A stretch of DNA of 64,000 nt from Parasponia andersonii (GCA_002914805.1 JXTB01000140.1:190736-254735); one strand, 5' to 3'. Positions 1-11,895 are shown, numbered from the stretch's first letter. Numbers and translations: made by a program. The notes: generated by a model not told the origin, from the letters alone.

Positions 1-3000
1 CAGAGAGCTGCAATCCCCTATTCCCACACCATGTTTCATACCCATCCTTTTGGCTAATAATAAAATCATGAATATTGGCTGCTCTTGCAGCCTCGATGAT
101 CTCTGTCTCAGTGATATTATCTGATAATCCATATATAATATTATCTCTTATGGTGCCAGCAAATAAAGTAGGCTCCTGATTAACAAGTGCAATGTATTTT
201 CTTAATGACCTAAGATGGTAGGACTTGATATCTCGACCATCTATTTTTACCACACCTTTGAGTGGGTCGTAGAACCTTTCGATCAATCCAATTATAGTTG
301 ATTTTCCAGAGCCGCTTTTTCCCACAAAAGCCATTGACTTTCCAGCTTCAATGTTTATGGAGAAGCCTTTGAAGATCAATACATTGGGCCGAGATGGGTA
401 TGCAAAATGGACATCACAAAATTCTACATAGCCAGATATCTTTTCGGGCTTGTAAGCTTCTGCATTTTCAGGCTCGATCTTTGTGTTCTTGTCCAATATT
501 GCAAAGACTAACCGAATAGAATCCCAACCTTTATTTAGGTTAGTGGTCATACTTCCTGCTTCTGCAATGACACGGCCCGTATTCACCAAGATGTTTATGC
601 ATTGAAATACTTGTTTTGGACTGATGGCTCCTTGGGAGACAAGCTTGCCACCATACCAATAAGAAAGGCACCAAACACAATTCTTAATGCTTAAGGAGCA
701 GCCAAGAGCAATACCTGCAAACCATGATTGGCGAATGCTCTCTTTTTGTGGGGCTTCTTGAGACTTTTCGAGCCATTTTAGGATTCGATCTTGGGATGAG
801 AATGCTGTAATAGTTCGAAGGTTAGACACAGCCTCTGCAGCAAGCTTTGTGCTATCATGTTGTTCCTTGATGGCCTTGCTCGACATGCTTTTAAGAGTGA
901 CACGCCTAATGTAGAAGCATCCGACGATGAGAGGCTGGACGACTATTAAAACGATTGCAAGTCTCCATGTGATGGCCAAACCCATTGTCCATGATATTGT
1001 TACCGCTGAGATTGTTTGTACTAGAAGTGATATTCTATCACCCACCAGAGATCGTACCTGCGATCAATAACCAAATCAAGATCAACATTTTCTACTATAT
1101 ATTTTCCTAGTCAAGTTTATTAAAAGAGAAGAGGTGTGCGTACGGTTCTTAAAGTAACTCTACACCTCAATATTAGTTAACACTTGAACTTGTGAGTACT
1201 AGATTTAATTCTAATAAGAATGATATATAAAAATATAGTTAATATGCATACCACACTAGCATCTTTGGCGAGTCCTGAGCATATGACACTGCTAAAATTT
1301 TTATCTTTATCAAACCATCCAACTTCAAAAGTGAGTATCTTTGATAGCATCTTCTCCCGAATTCGCTTAGTCAAATTCTCTCCTATGTAACCAAAGCTAT
1401 AATGCTGGCATATATTAATCAATAATGAAAATAGTGATAACCCAAAAAACCATAAAGCCAAACTCCTTATTCTTTCCTTAATTTCATCATGATCGGTCGA
1501 AAAATATATAGATATTGTTGTTCCCATGGCGACTGAATGCAAAGGTTGAACTGCACCAGAAAGAATCGCGCTCAAACACCCTAGGCATGCTTGCTTTCGT
1601 TCTGGCTTATTCAAAGCTAGCAACTTTGAAAATGATGGTGTTGGAATCCTTGGATCTTTTGAATCGTCTTCGAAAACAGCTGGAGTACTTGTGTTACCAA
1701 ATTTAGAATGGTCTGTTCTACTAATTGCTTGGAGGTTATCGTTCCGAATAGGGAGATCATCATTCTTAATAGGGTTATCGAAGTACTTGTTTGGAGAAGA
1801 ACTTGAATATACGGAACAATTGTGTTCTTCTTTGTTTTTGTTTTTCTCCGTTCTTTGGAGTTGAACTAATGAGGTATATAGGCTATTTTCTCTTAGCAGT
1901 AACTCGTTGTGTGAGCCAATTTCTTTCACTCGGCCATTTTCCAGTACCACAATAACATCAGAATTTTTTATTGTGGATAGTCTATGGGCGACGATTATGG
2001 TGGTTCTGCCTGTGGCCACGTTGTCAATTGCTTTTTGGACAGCTCTTTCTGATTCAGAGTCTAATGCACTAGTTGCCTCGTCCAAAAGGAGAATTCGAGG
2101 TTTCCTAATAATAGCTCGAGCAAGTGCTATTCTTTGCTTTTGACCTCCTGACAATTGAAGACCTCTTTCACCAACCTATTTGTCATTATATTGTAAACAA
2201 TGTATGATTTATCAAATAGAATAATAAATTGATTTTTGTAACATTTTTAAATGTAAGGACTAGTGAACTATAATTAAATCTGACCTGGGTATCATAACCT
2301 TGAGGCAGTTGAGAGATGAACGTAAGAGAATCAGAAGCTTCCGAAGCTTTGAGAACATCCTCCATCGTAGCATCATCCTTACCAAAAAGAATGTTTTCCT
2401 TAATGGTGGTTGAGAATAGTGAAGGCTCTTGGCTCACTAAAGCCATTTGTGACCGCAACCACTTTAGATGCAATTTATCAGTGGCAATCCCATCCAGAAG
2501 AATTTCCCCCTCAAGTGGGTCATAAAACCTTTGCAATAATGATAAGGTTGTGGATTTTCCTGAGCCACTAGTACCTACCAAAGCAACTGTTTTTCCAGCC
2601 ATGATGGTTAGACTAAAATTTTTGAATACAATACTTTGAGGTCTCGAGGGATATGAAAATTTCACTCGTTTAAATTCGATTTTTCCAGAAACATTGTCTA
2701 GAATTAGGCCCCTTGTGTCCTCTGAATCAATCTTTGGAATTCGTTTTATCATTTTCGCTACACGCTCGCTGGCAGAACCTGCGTCAACTATGTCCTTTAT
2801 GTAGGATAAACCAATACCTAATGCTCTATTCACCACCGAGAATGTCAAATTAATACCCATCAAATATTTATTCTTTCTTCAAAGAGACAAAAATGACAAA
2901 CACTTCCACATAATAAATTGTATCAAAGACAAAGTATAAATAAAAATGTAATAATATACCCTTTTATTAAGTTGGTTTCCTTTTAATTAATCGTGTTGAG

Positions 3001-5079
3001 AGAGAGAGACAGAGCACTATAAGAAGCGCTAATGAAAACTAGTTTAAAACTTTAAATACGAGTAACTTCTATGAATGGTCGATTTTTTTTTTCTGTAGAT
3101 AAACAATAAATATATTACATGACATTAGCTAGCATTTATTTTATAAAGAATGTAAAGAATCTTATCTGATACATGTCGCTCATGTTAACTGATCATTGAC
3201 TGTGGCCTAAGGATTCACGTCATCAAATTCAAAAGTTTTTGAAAAATTTGTAATGTTTAGCCTATTCAAATGCATATTTTTCAGTATATATACAGTATAT
3301 ATATGCAGTAAAGGAGTCGAATAGAAAATAAAAGATTCTTACCTTCCACCAACAATGATTGAGTTGGTTGCAGCAAAAACAGTCCCTCCTTGGAAACCGT
3401 TGTACATAACCAATCTGCTACCGTAGTAAGACAGCAAAGACCAAATAGCAAATATAGTGGCGCCGCTTCCAATGGCCAAGCCTTTAACCAAACCCTGCTT
3501 TAATCCCAATTTTGTGGATACATTTAAAGCTGAAGAAAATTCTACTAGAGTCTTTTTCTCTCCAACGAAGGCATAAACGGTTCTAATTGAGGATATAGCT
3601 TGCTCCGCTATTGTACCTGCCTTGTTGTATTCGCTCCTAATCTCCCTTGACAATTCCAACAAAGATCTTCCACACAACCAACCAGGAACTATTAGGAATA
3701 ACGCTAAAGGGAGTGCCACCAAAGCCAACTGCCACAACAATACAAATGCTACCATGTAACCCGCTATGAACGTGGAGACTTTGGTCACAAAGTTAGGCAC
3801 CTGTTTCAAATGTGTAAAAGAAAAAAATGGAAAAATTAATATATATTTAATTTCACAATCAAGACTTTTTTTTCTTGGGGGCTTTTTCTATGCTCGCTCT
3901 AAAAGAGATGTATGCGCCTAAAATTTTCTTTACATAATATTGAGGCAAAAGATAGCCAAATTGAAAAAAGCCAAATTGAAAAAATAGGAATGGTTTTAAA
4001 TTGTAGAAGTTCTATATAGTTAAAATTCGATATATAACAGAGATCGAAACCTTTTCGCTGATAGCATCTTGGATGATGAAACTGTCATTGGAGATGCTTG
4101 TTATGACCTCGGACATGGTTGTTGTCGATAAGTCAAAGTAACCCAAGTCTTGTCGAAGTACTGCTTTCAAATAAATTGTTCTGAGTCTTGTAGCTTGTCT
4201 TTCACCAGTTCTTGTCCAACAATATCCTTCTGAAATTCAGAGAAAAAGAATAAAGGACGTAAAAAAACAAAAATTCTTAACCATTCTCTAGATTCTTTAA
4301 CTTCATCATTTTCTCAGCCACTCTTAACCATTAAAATTTAACACACACATATACATATATGCTTTTGGATACGTGGTCCCGTTTGAAGACCAATTCCGCA
4401 CACGTTTTTGCTAATTCATAGCATATGGATTGGAAAAAATATGTTCTGAATATTGGTAAAATCGTGACCGGTATGAAACTACATTTCAGTGTTAAATATC
4501 TTATGTGGGTTATAGTTAAGTAGTTTTTTTTTTTAATCATTAGATTATTACGCAACGGTATAATTGAAAAAAAAAATAATAAATATATACATTATTTAAT
4601 ATTTTTTTCTCAAGTAAAGACGTATATATATATATATATATAAAAGAGAATGAAAGAAAGTCAGCAGATGTAATACTTAACCTATGAAACAAGCGACCCA
4701 TGATATGCCAGCCAAGTATAACATAGCCACTGTGTTCTGCAGCCACCCACGTAAAAACCTTAATTAGAGTTTGACAGAGAAAGATATAGACTATTTTCCT
4801 TTAAAAAAAAAAAAAAGGGTGAAAGAGACCGAAGACCTTATTCATGTTATATTGGAAAGCTTCGTTGTCCAACTTTGAGACACTGCCAATTGTGTTAATC
4901 ATGTGGCCGGTAAAAAGCATCGCAAGCCGGTCAGTTAACCCATCAAAAACGGCTCCTAAGAAACCGAGAGACATCAGGCACAGATCCACTTTATCTGCAT
5001 GCATGAAAATGGAGCTTATCGACCCATTAACACTTTCAGTATTCTTGCCCTGAGAGGTAATGCTTTCCCCTAAAGCCAT
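1..5079 (-). CDS. ABCB15-like: ABCB15-like multidrug-resistance-type ABC transporter, 7 exons, 3' end outside window
   Basis: Full-size plant ABCB (MDR/P-glycoprotein) exporter of the ABCB15 group, an integral membrane ATPase; the substrate cannot be read from sequence. Exons on the minus strand, placed by GT-AG sites and continuous frame: 5079-4837, 4736-4682, 4229-4051, 3800-3343, 2825-2285, 2175-1252, 1057 to the edge. They sum to 3,457 nt, about 1,152 codons, with no stop. Seen: an N-terminal stretch ending [30 protein letters not shown] after the second membrane segment; NBD1 Walker [10 protein letters not shown] (near residue 397), Q-loop SQEPSLF, signature LSGGQKQR, Walker [14 protein letters not shown]-loop AHRLST; a charged linker rich in Asn, Asp and Lys; a second membrane domain; NBD2 Walker [10 protein letters not shown] and Q-loop NQEP. 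The window edge cuts inside the NBD2 signature loop, so roughly 100 residues are missing. The start is the ATG at 5079, preceded by stops and by TATA-like sequence. Paralogous relics lie at 28.8, 39.8 and 51.8 kb. Confidence 0.94.
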
Positions 5080-5650
5080 TTTCCCTATTTCTTACCACTA
5101 TGACTGATCCTCGCTCTCAACGTTCGAATTAGGGGGAGTAGTATACCATATATACACCTAAAAGAAAAGTGAGAAATATTAAATAAACAGAAATATTATG
5201 AGTTCTGAGTAGGACTCAACTCAACTCAACTCTTCCTTTTTCTCTAGAGAAAGTGATTGTAGGACACAAGTACTTTTAACAATGAACGAACTTCTTCTTT
5301 TTTATTTTATTTTATTAAAAAAAAAAAAAAAAAAAAAGACGTGGAGATAGAACCTTTGTTTTTATTTTTTTTTTGGGTTTTTCGTTTCCTAAACTAGTTT
5401 TTCTATCAGGTATATATTTATCTAACAAGAAAAGAATTTATAATAGTCCAATTCTATACTGTGGAACATATAAACGTTGAACCAAATAATTTGAAAATAT
5501 AATACAGACACATAATTCACAGAGACAATTTTTTTGGTTGACTAAAATGTTATTACCAAAAATCAAGTTTGTTGTAGTGTATATATATATGTACAACCTA
5601 GCAAAAACGTGAAGTTGTAGATAAGTTCATTAACATTTATGCATACAGGT
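5080..5650 (-). other. 5' flank of the ABCB gene, duplicated at 29.05-29.55 kb
   Basis: No gene is seen. The stretch is AT-rich with homopolymer A and T runs. It is recognisably duplicated at 29054-29540: shared landmarks include ATTATGAGTTCTGAGTA near 5195 and 29166, AAGACGTGGAGA/AAGACGTAGAGA near 5335 and 29278, and ACACATAATTCAC near 5509 and 29411. It probably contains the promoter and leader of the ABCB gene. Confidence 0.7.
5146..5157 (-). promoter_or_regulatory. possible TATA box of the ABCB gene
   Basis: Reading the minus strand, a TATATATGG motif lies about 70 bases upstream of the ABCB start codon, a plausible distance for a plant core promoter with a short leader. The duplicated copy upstream of the exon 1 relic near 29.1 kb keeps a similar GGTTATATACC motif. 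This is inference from position and composition only; no transcript start is visible. Confidence 0.4.
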
Positions 5651-5853
5651 TATTGACGAAATAGGTTGACTCAAGTGATAAGAGTACTCATTATTTAGGA
5701 TCTTAGTCCTAGATTCGAATCACAATAGAGGTAGGCGTGAAAGCCTATTATCCCTAATCGAGTAGGGTGGGGATTAAGTAGTACTAGGTATTTTCTTTTA
5801 ATTTGTAACAAGTGGAGGTCATTAATTAAGCCTATTTTTTTTAAAAAAAGAAA
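5651..5853 (+). mobile_element. tRNA-derived SINE with 19-bp target-site duplications
   Basis: A roughly 200-bp element carries a tRNA-like pol III promoter. A box A-like motif, GGTTGACTCAAGTGATA, starts at 5664, and a box B-like motif, GATTCGAATC, starts at 5712; the spacing is typical of tRNA-derived SINEs. It is flanked by AACATTTATGCATACAGGT (5632-5650) and AACATCTATGCATATAGGT (5854-5872), a 19-bp direct repeat with two mismatches. The tail is T-rich then A-rich (5835-5853). The paralogous 5' flank at about 29.53 kb shows one unduplicated copy of the site and no insert. The SINE family was not identified. Confidence 0.82.
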
Positions 5854-5896
5854 AACATCTATGCATATAGGTGTCAATAATATCTCGTAGACGACA

Positions 5897-6442
5897 CTAG
5901 GAATGGTGATATGTCAGGCTCAAGGTGGGTATAACTATCTCGTCCCCATACCTATAGAGAAAAATCAAACTCATACTTGCCCTATTTACTCATTTAAATT
6001 AGTGGGGTGGGTTCGCATACTACTTGCATAGGAAGGTGGGTACCCATTGATACTCATATCTGGTAAAAAATTAAAAAATATATTTTAAATAATTTGAAAA
6101 ATTAAAATAAATATGAATTTAAAAGAGAAAAAAAATTTAATGACAATATCATATACTAAAATTAATAATACGTTAATAATACAACCTAATTTTCATATAT
6201 ACATATTTATTTATGTGTATTTTGTATAAATTATACGTATACTTAATATATACTTTTTATTTTATATATAAATAAATAATAGAATCGAGTACAGGAGGCC
6301 CATATCCGCGTTGTACTCAGATCATGTTTTTCAATTAGTATCTGTACTTGCCCCATTTACTCGAATAATTGGGTGTTACCTGTTCTATTAGGATCGGACA
6401 CCCGCGAGTAAACAGGTTAATGAGTATAATTACTATCTCTAG
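5897..6442. mobile_element. decayed MITE-like element of about 545 bp
   Basis: The ends form a degenerate terminal inverted repeat: CTAGGAATGGTGAT at the left and CTAGAGATAGTAAT (read on the minus strand) at the right. They match at 10 of 14 positions, and all four differences are transitions. Inside, the sequence repeats motifs resembling 'tactcatt', 'gggtgggt' and 'cccatttactcg', a composition familiar from non-autonomous plant DNA transposons. The duplicated flank at about 29.55 kb runs straight across this point without the block, so it is an insertion. Target-site duplication is too decayed to call, and the superfamily (hAT-like is possible) is uncertain. Confidence 0.62.
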
Positions 6443-7578
6443 GTGATACACATAAATTACATTTACAGCATCACGTGTATAATATCCTACAACTAAGAAA
6501 ATACGTGAATTAATCATATTCTAATTATATATATATATATGTCTATGTGTGTAAGGGGTAATAAATTCTAGTAGAAATCTTGCCTTTGTTTCCACGATTA
6601 GTTTTAATGATGATGAACAATCGCCGTTAACAGTATCTGTATTGACAGTAATTTTTAACTACTGTTAAAATCCCTTTAACGATTATTTTTAATCACCGTT
6701 AATTTACTATAATATTATAGTGACATATTAATTTAACTTGGCTATATATATATATGTATATACATATTCGTATCGTTCGTGACAATAATAAATCATGACA
6801 GTGTATGCCATAGAGCGTGCAGTCCACATATATAGGTCCTGTATATTTCACTCATTCCATTCGATTCAAATGGAAAACTTATTAAAATAGTTGTTTGTAT
6901 CAATAATTCTAATTTTTCCATTCAAATGATCTTTTAGAATTTATATTTGTTTCAACAATTTAGTTTTTCTATTCAGATAGTACATTAATCATATCAATCA
7001 TTATTTTTTTGTATGTTATTTTTGAATGAACTATTCAAATATCTCTTATTTTAATTATACCTCATTTTATTTTATTACAATTCAAATATTTTCTATTTTA
7101 ATTATAATTTTTTCAATAATTTCTATTTAAATAAACAAATTTACGAAGGAGCCAATGTTTGAAATTGTATAACCACCGGCTAGCTAAAGTTGCAGATCGA
7201 AAGATATGGAAAGGAGACAAACGTGACAAAATAAGTTTTCACGATTTGCAAGTAAAGCAGAAGTAAGTTAAGAAATTAAAAATATTTCTTTTAAAAAAAG
7301 ATTAGTACTATGTAAATATCATTTGAGAAAAGAAGACTAATAAAATATTAAATCGAGCAATAATGCTAATAAAGTTAAATAAACATAAGACAAACCCCAC
7401 GAAAGCGCACGAAAACAGAGCAAAATGCGTAAGTATTATATAAATGAATGAAGATATTTTGTCAGAAAACAGTTTGAGGCATCAATCTACATAAATCATT
7501 TGCCACGAATCACGGATCTCTTTGTTGGAAGTATAAATTGAGAAGTGGCTCGAAACGAAGGATGATGCAGGCATGGTC
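6443..7578. other. AT-rich intergenic DNA, no gene seen
   Basis: The first 100 bases continue the ABCB 5' flank shared with 29.57-29.66 kb (common landmark CACGTGTATAAT). Bases 6600-6725 hold several GTTAA/TTAAC motifs and end, on the minus strand, in CACTATAATATTATAG, which might be a CACTA-type end. Bases 6850-7130 contain repeated variants of 'attcaaat' in both orientations. The rest, 7140-7578, shows no open frame or repeat that I can identify. Confidence 0.5.
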
Positions 7579-9346
7579 TGTAAAATTTCGATTTTATCGA
7601 GGGTAAAAGGGTCATTTGACCAAAAATTAAAAAAACAAAAAAGATATTTTTTTTCATTCTCTTTCCCCCCTCCGATCTTACACACTCTCACTCGTTCATC
7701 TCTCTCTCTCTCGTCGCACGGTCGAGCGGACAGCAAGGGAACCAGCTACTGCTGGCTCTCGTCGCACCCATCCACCGAGCCCAGATGATGCGCGCTGCTC
7801 AACTGAGCCGACTGTTGAAGCTCCGAGACTACCAGACCGCCACGTTGCCGAGGAGGAGAGAAGCTCAGCCATGGATTCCGTCACTCGCCGGCGAAGATTC
7901 TAGCGATGAAAAGTTACAAAACCAGTGGTATTCGAATCCTCTCGTCGTGGGCTTTCTTCTGGTATATATTTCACGATCCTATTTTACCCGGATTGAAAGT
8001 TGTCATTTTTGAATATTTTTGAGTTTCGAATTTTAGTTTTCGATCCGACCGTTAAATTTCATTTTTGTTGTCATTTTTGGAATGTACTCGGAAAATGAAG
8101 AAGTTTGATATATATATATATATATATTGACTATATTTGGTTATCGGCACGAACAACCATATCTAACGGCTTAGATTTTATCTCGTTTTGAATGATACCG
8201 ATCCGGTGTCGGCCCGGACCCGAACTGGTCAAATCATATGTCTAATCTAGCTATTTTGGGTGCTAAAAGTTCGGTAAAAAGGTTTATTTATCGATTCGAA
8301 GCTCTGTTGAGGAGTTGATTTTTCACAAGTAAGCGATCGAGGGCCTAGAATTAGTACCCGACCCTCCGAGCGATCGTTCAATGACACCTTGAGGACTTAT
8401 TAGCATGATATCACTATTTTAGTGAGGTAGGGGTTCAATTACTAAGTTTTATACTTATTTTGATTTAGAATGTGCATTATGACCTATTTATTGAAAATGT
8501 CGATTTTCATGAAATTCAATAGTTTGATTGGATATTTGATAAACTTGTAAACTGTTGAGATATATTGGACTGTTTTGGGATTGCATTGTATGGTTTTTAT
8601 GCAAGTTTAAAATTTTGGTTTTGGGAAAATACAGCCGTTATGCTACCCGATTTTTTGTAAACCCAAGAATAATACCAAATGAATTTTAAAGCACAATTTC
8701 TTGATATTCTTGATGCATGGTTATTACACACTATGATATGTTGTACCTACCATAGGAACATGTACTTGAGTTCCATTTTAGTATCATGGTATTTAAATCG
8801 TTGGCGAGTTGCTGCAGCACTAGGTGAGAGACCTAGGCTCCTGCACAGGATTTGCTGATACACCTCCGAGTAATGTCAGATACTGGGTACCTCTGTTCAG
8901 AGGTATTACAGGACCGTGACGGAAGAATGAGAGCTCATGTATATGCTTGTATTTAGTTGGTTTATGATATGTACAACTATGAACATGATTACTTACGATT
9001 TTGATTTCTTTGCAAACATATTTTATAAATGGATTTTGGAAATGTTCTAACCATGTAGGTTTGAAAAGTTGCATTCATATCAAAAAGAGGGTAATTGAAA
9101 TTCCTACTGAACATGCGAATGCTCACCCCTTTTTTTTCTCTTCTCAGGTGATTTACAGTGTGACTTGGGCAACTCCGGGGCGGAGTAATCCAATATGTCT
9201 AATGGTGATCACAAACTATGAGAATTTAAAATTTGAACTATTTTTGTAAACTAATTGTCGTCTTTCTAAAATTTTCTAAAATAAATTATGAATTTTCACT
9301 TATAAAATTCTTTTTCTGCTACTAGTTCGGAGTTTGGGTCGTGACA
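7579..9346 (+). repeat. solo LTR of a Gypsy-type element
   Basis: Begins TGTAAAATTTCG and ends GGGTCGTGACA, which are the TG...CA ends of the LTR family also seen at 29663-32247 (plus), 52965-54375 (plus, partial), 37841-39811 (minus, partial), 54376-56546 and 62762 onward (minus). Shared internal landmarks include the 'tatatatattgactatatttgg' type tract near 8.13 kb, CTGCAGCACTAGGTGA near 8.81 kb and TGCGAATGCTCACCCC near 9.11 kb. No coding region is attached on either side, so it is a solo LTR. The 5-bp flanks do not match, which suggests age or rearrangement. The short frames inside it are not genes. Confidence 0.78.
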
Positions 9347-9384
9347 TATACACACATTTTTACAAGAGCAGGGCCTCTAGGGAA

Positions 9385-9585
9385 ATTAAATTTGCTACTC
9401 TCAATATATTCGCATTCTTTTTGGATTTTTAATAACATATTGTGTACGTAAGTGGTATATATAGCTAAAGGTATAATATATCATCTGAAAAAATTGCAGG
9501 CTATCAAATACACAGGTTATTATGTAGAAAAATATTTAGCTGGCTAGCCAAAAGCATCCTCTCTCTCTCTTGTTTTTTTTTTTTT
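9385..9585 (+). other. fragment of a duplicated ABCB 5' flank
   Basis: Bases 9385-9425 match the flank at 29335-29385 (shared core ATTAAATTTGCTA). Bases 9500-9580, including 'agctggctagccaaaagca' followed by a CT repeat, match the 5' flanks at about 21.80-21.90 kb and 51.50-51.60 kb that precede plus-strand ABCB sequence. This is therefore a third copy of the plus-oriented flank; its gene is no longer present. Confidence 0.6.
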
Positions 9586-10522
9586 TTCTTTTTGCAATTC
9601 TAGGATAATATTATATATATATTTTTTATTTATGTATAAGTATTATTTTGGTCAATAAAAATTTATTATGTATATTTTTAAATTAAAAAATAAAAAAATA
9701 TTAATAATACACGTCTTTTCATGTATTTCATTTTAACTATTAGATCACCATTAGATAATGATCTAACAACTAAAAAAATTACCTACTGGTAAGTGAAAAA
9801 AAAATACCTACTAAATTGGCAACTATATATATATATATATATGTCCCAAGATTTATTTTAAAAAAATTAACTTTAGATTTATAAATCCCTCTTTGCTTTT
9901 GGATTTATGGTTAAGTAGGTTTTGTATTATATATATTTGATATGAATTTGGTTACGTCGAATTTGAGTTTGGTTCGTAAAACACTTATCATTGTATAATT
10001 ATTTGTTATAAATAGGACTTTGAACAATTCTCTCTAGTATGGGAAATAAAATATAATCTATTACGTAATGCAATAATCATCCTCAATTACTAAAAGAACG
10101 GGTTAGATTGATATTCTGTAAAGGATCTAACTCTGATGTTCATGTGTAGTTTCCTTTACTAGTTTGTTTTGTTTCTATTTTTTTTTTTATACGGACAATA
10201 CTAAAAATTACCATGATTGGTCATAATGTTTTGGCACATGTACTGCTAGTTACTTTTAATTGGTTGTTTCTGACACTTAAATGAATTATATATATATTTG
10301 AAATTTTATGTTTAATTATAAAATCTGCTATTGTTATTATCTTTTCTTTCGGAGTAATCTTGATGGAAAAAAGAAAGAATAACAGTTATTTAGAAAGAAA
10401 AAAAAAAGACTGCCCCTTCTGAATTTACCTTCAGCTATTGAATTCACTTCCTTTGAAAGAAAGGTACACGGTCTTCTGTATCTATTTTTCCTTCGTATTT
10501 TATTTCACTTTTATGTATATAC

Positions 10523-10563
<41 letters not shown>

Positions 10564-11690
10564 CGTTTATGGTTCTGTTCTGTGTATTAAATTGAGGATC
10601 TTTTAAGATATAATTATATTTTTTTTCTCTCCTGATTTCTGGGTTGTTCATAAATGAGATGGTATTCGTGGGTTGCTCAAAGATTATACCATTTGACTAT
10701 TACGATTTTTCACAACTGCTTATGTTATTCTGGATAAAGTGATCACTCTATAACTGTAGGTATGTGGTAGTATAATATAATATGCCTTTTATTTCTGAAA
10801 GTTTTGAAATTGGAAAACGGGAACTATTTATGCTTTTTTAATTTCAAATCCAAATTATCATTTATATCAAAACACATTAAATAAAAATCAATGTTTCACA
10901 TTTTATCTTGAAACATCAAAATTGTTAGCTATTTAAATTATTAAATCTTAAACATATTTGTTTCTTAATTACTTATTACATCAGGTTGTTTTAAATTTAT
11001 TATTTCTTATACTCTTTATGATAATTATCTCTAATTGTATTTTTTTTTTAACACATGGTACTAGTCTGATTTTATACTTAATGTTATAAGATTTTGTATA
11101 TTTTGATAGAAAATGATATAGTAATATATTTCTTAATAGAGTTATTAGTCTCTTCATTACGAGAGATCTTTTTTATTGTGTCTTTTTTTTTTTTTTAATT
11201 TGACATAGTTTAAAGTAAAGGAAGAGGGTGGGAGACTATATTTGGTCTCCCCTTTCCGTTGTCGATTTGAAATTAATCGAAGATTCTAAAAGTGAAGTTA
11301 TAGTCACTCTTTTCGAGAAGATACTCCACAAATGGTGAAAAGTAAAAATTATAAATGATCTTGTCTCTTGGCTAATTATGTTCATTAAAATCTTTAAACA
11401 TTAGAGTCAAGTCCATTAACAGTGGATCACAAGCTTTTGATGATGGCTGTATTTGCCATTTCAGAGTTTGGTTATCTATTATTGGATAAATTTAGTTTAT
11501 TATCCTATTTTTTTAGTGTCTTAGTTAAACATGTATATCGTGATTCACATAAAGTGACATATGATTTAGATAAGTTTGCTTTAGGATTGGACGATAGCTA
11601 ATTTGATTGAAAGAATCTCATCTTCCAACAAAATCTATTATCATAAATTATAAGACATTTTTAAAATAACAGAGTTGTTCATTCTCAAAA
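9586..11690. other. AT-rich block, no gene seen; interrupts an ABCB flank copy
   Basis: This 2.1-kb stretch sits between two pieces of flank (9385-9585 and 11695-11895) that are contiguous at 51.50-51.80 kb, so it looks like one or more insertions. It has no long open frame. Bases 9950-10150, with 'tataaataggactttgaac' and a following polyadenylation-like region, resemble a short LTR, but no partner, primer-binding site or coding part was found. A short perfect hairpin (GGGAGAC/GTCTCCC) lies at 11230-11251. Confidence 0.45.
10527..10563. repeat. (AT)n microsatellite
   Basis: About 18 uninterrupted AT dinucleotides. Similar shorter AT tracts occur at 4624-4642, 8109-8128, 9827-9842 and 53599-53620. 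Confidence 0.95.
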
Positions 11691-11694
11691 AAAA

Positions 11695-11895
11695 AAAAAA
11701 GTTGTGTCCTTTGACCACATTAATTAGATATCAGAAAGGAAAAAGAAAGAGGTTCAGTTCTGCCAAACTTATTAGAATTAATATAATATCTTTGATTCTT
11801 TGTATTGACTTTTCTAGTCGTGTGTTTTTGCTATTATTCCTAAGAAGAAATTATTATTTTTTTTTCAGGAAAACTTTAAATGGATTTTAGACTTT
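11695..11895 (+). other. second fragment of the duplicated ABCB 5' flank
   Basis: Starts GTTGTGTCC and continues through 'ccaaacttattagaatt', matching the sequence that begins at 51623 and leads into the plus-strand ABCB exon 1 relic at 51844. Here the similarity fades before any exon 1 sequence, and the composite retroelement begins at 11962. Confidence 0.55.

Noticed and set aside
5664-5735. Possible tRNA gene from box A- and box B-like motifs
   Set aside because: No cloverleaf can be formed around the motifs, and the block has SINE-type flanking duplications and tail, so it is a tRNA-derived SINE.
7573-8012. Open frames with a CT-rich leader and ATG in GC-richer DNA
   Set aside because: They fall inside a solo LTR; equivalent sequence in the other LTR copies is not conserved as protein.
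9950-10160. Possible short LTR (TATA-like box and leader)
   Set aside because: No partner copy, primer site, purine tract or coding region was found in the window.
11230-11251. Perfect 7-bp hairpin, possible small RNA or terminator
   Set aside because: Too short and isolated in AT-rich plant DNA to support any function.
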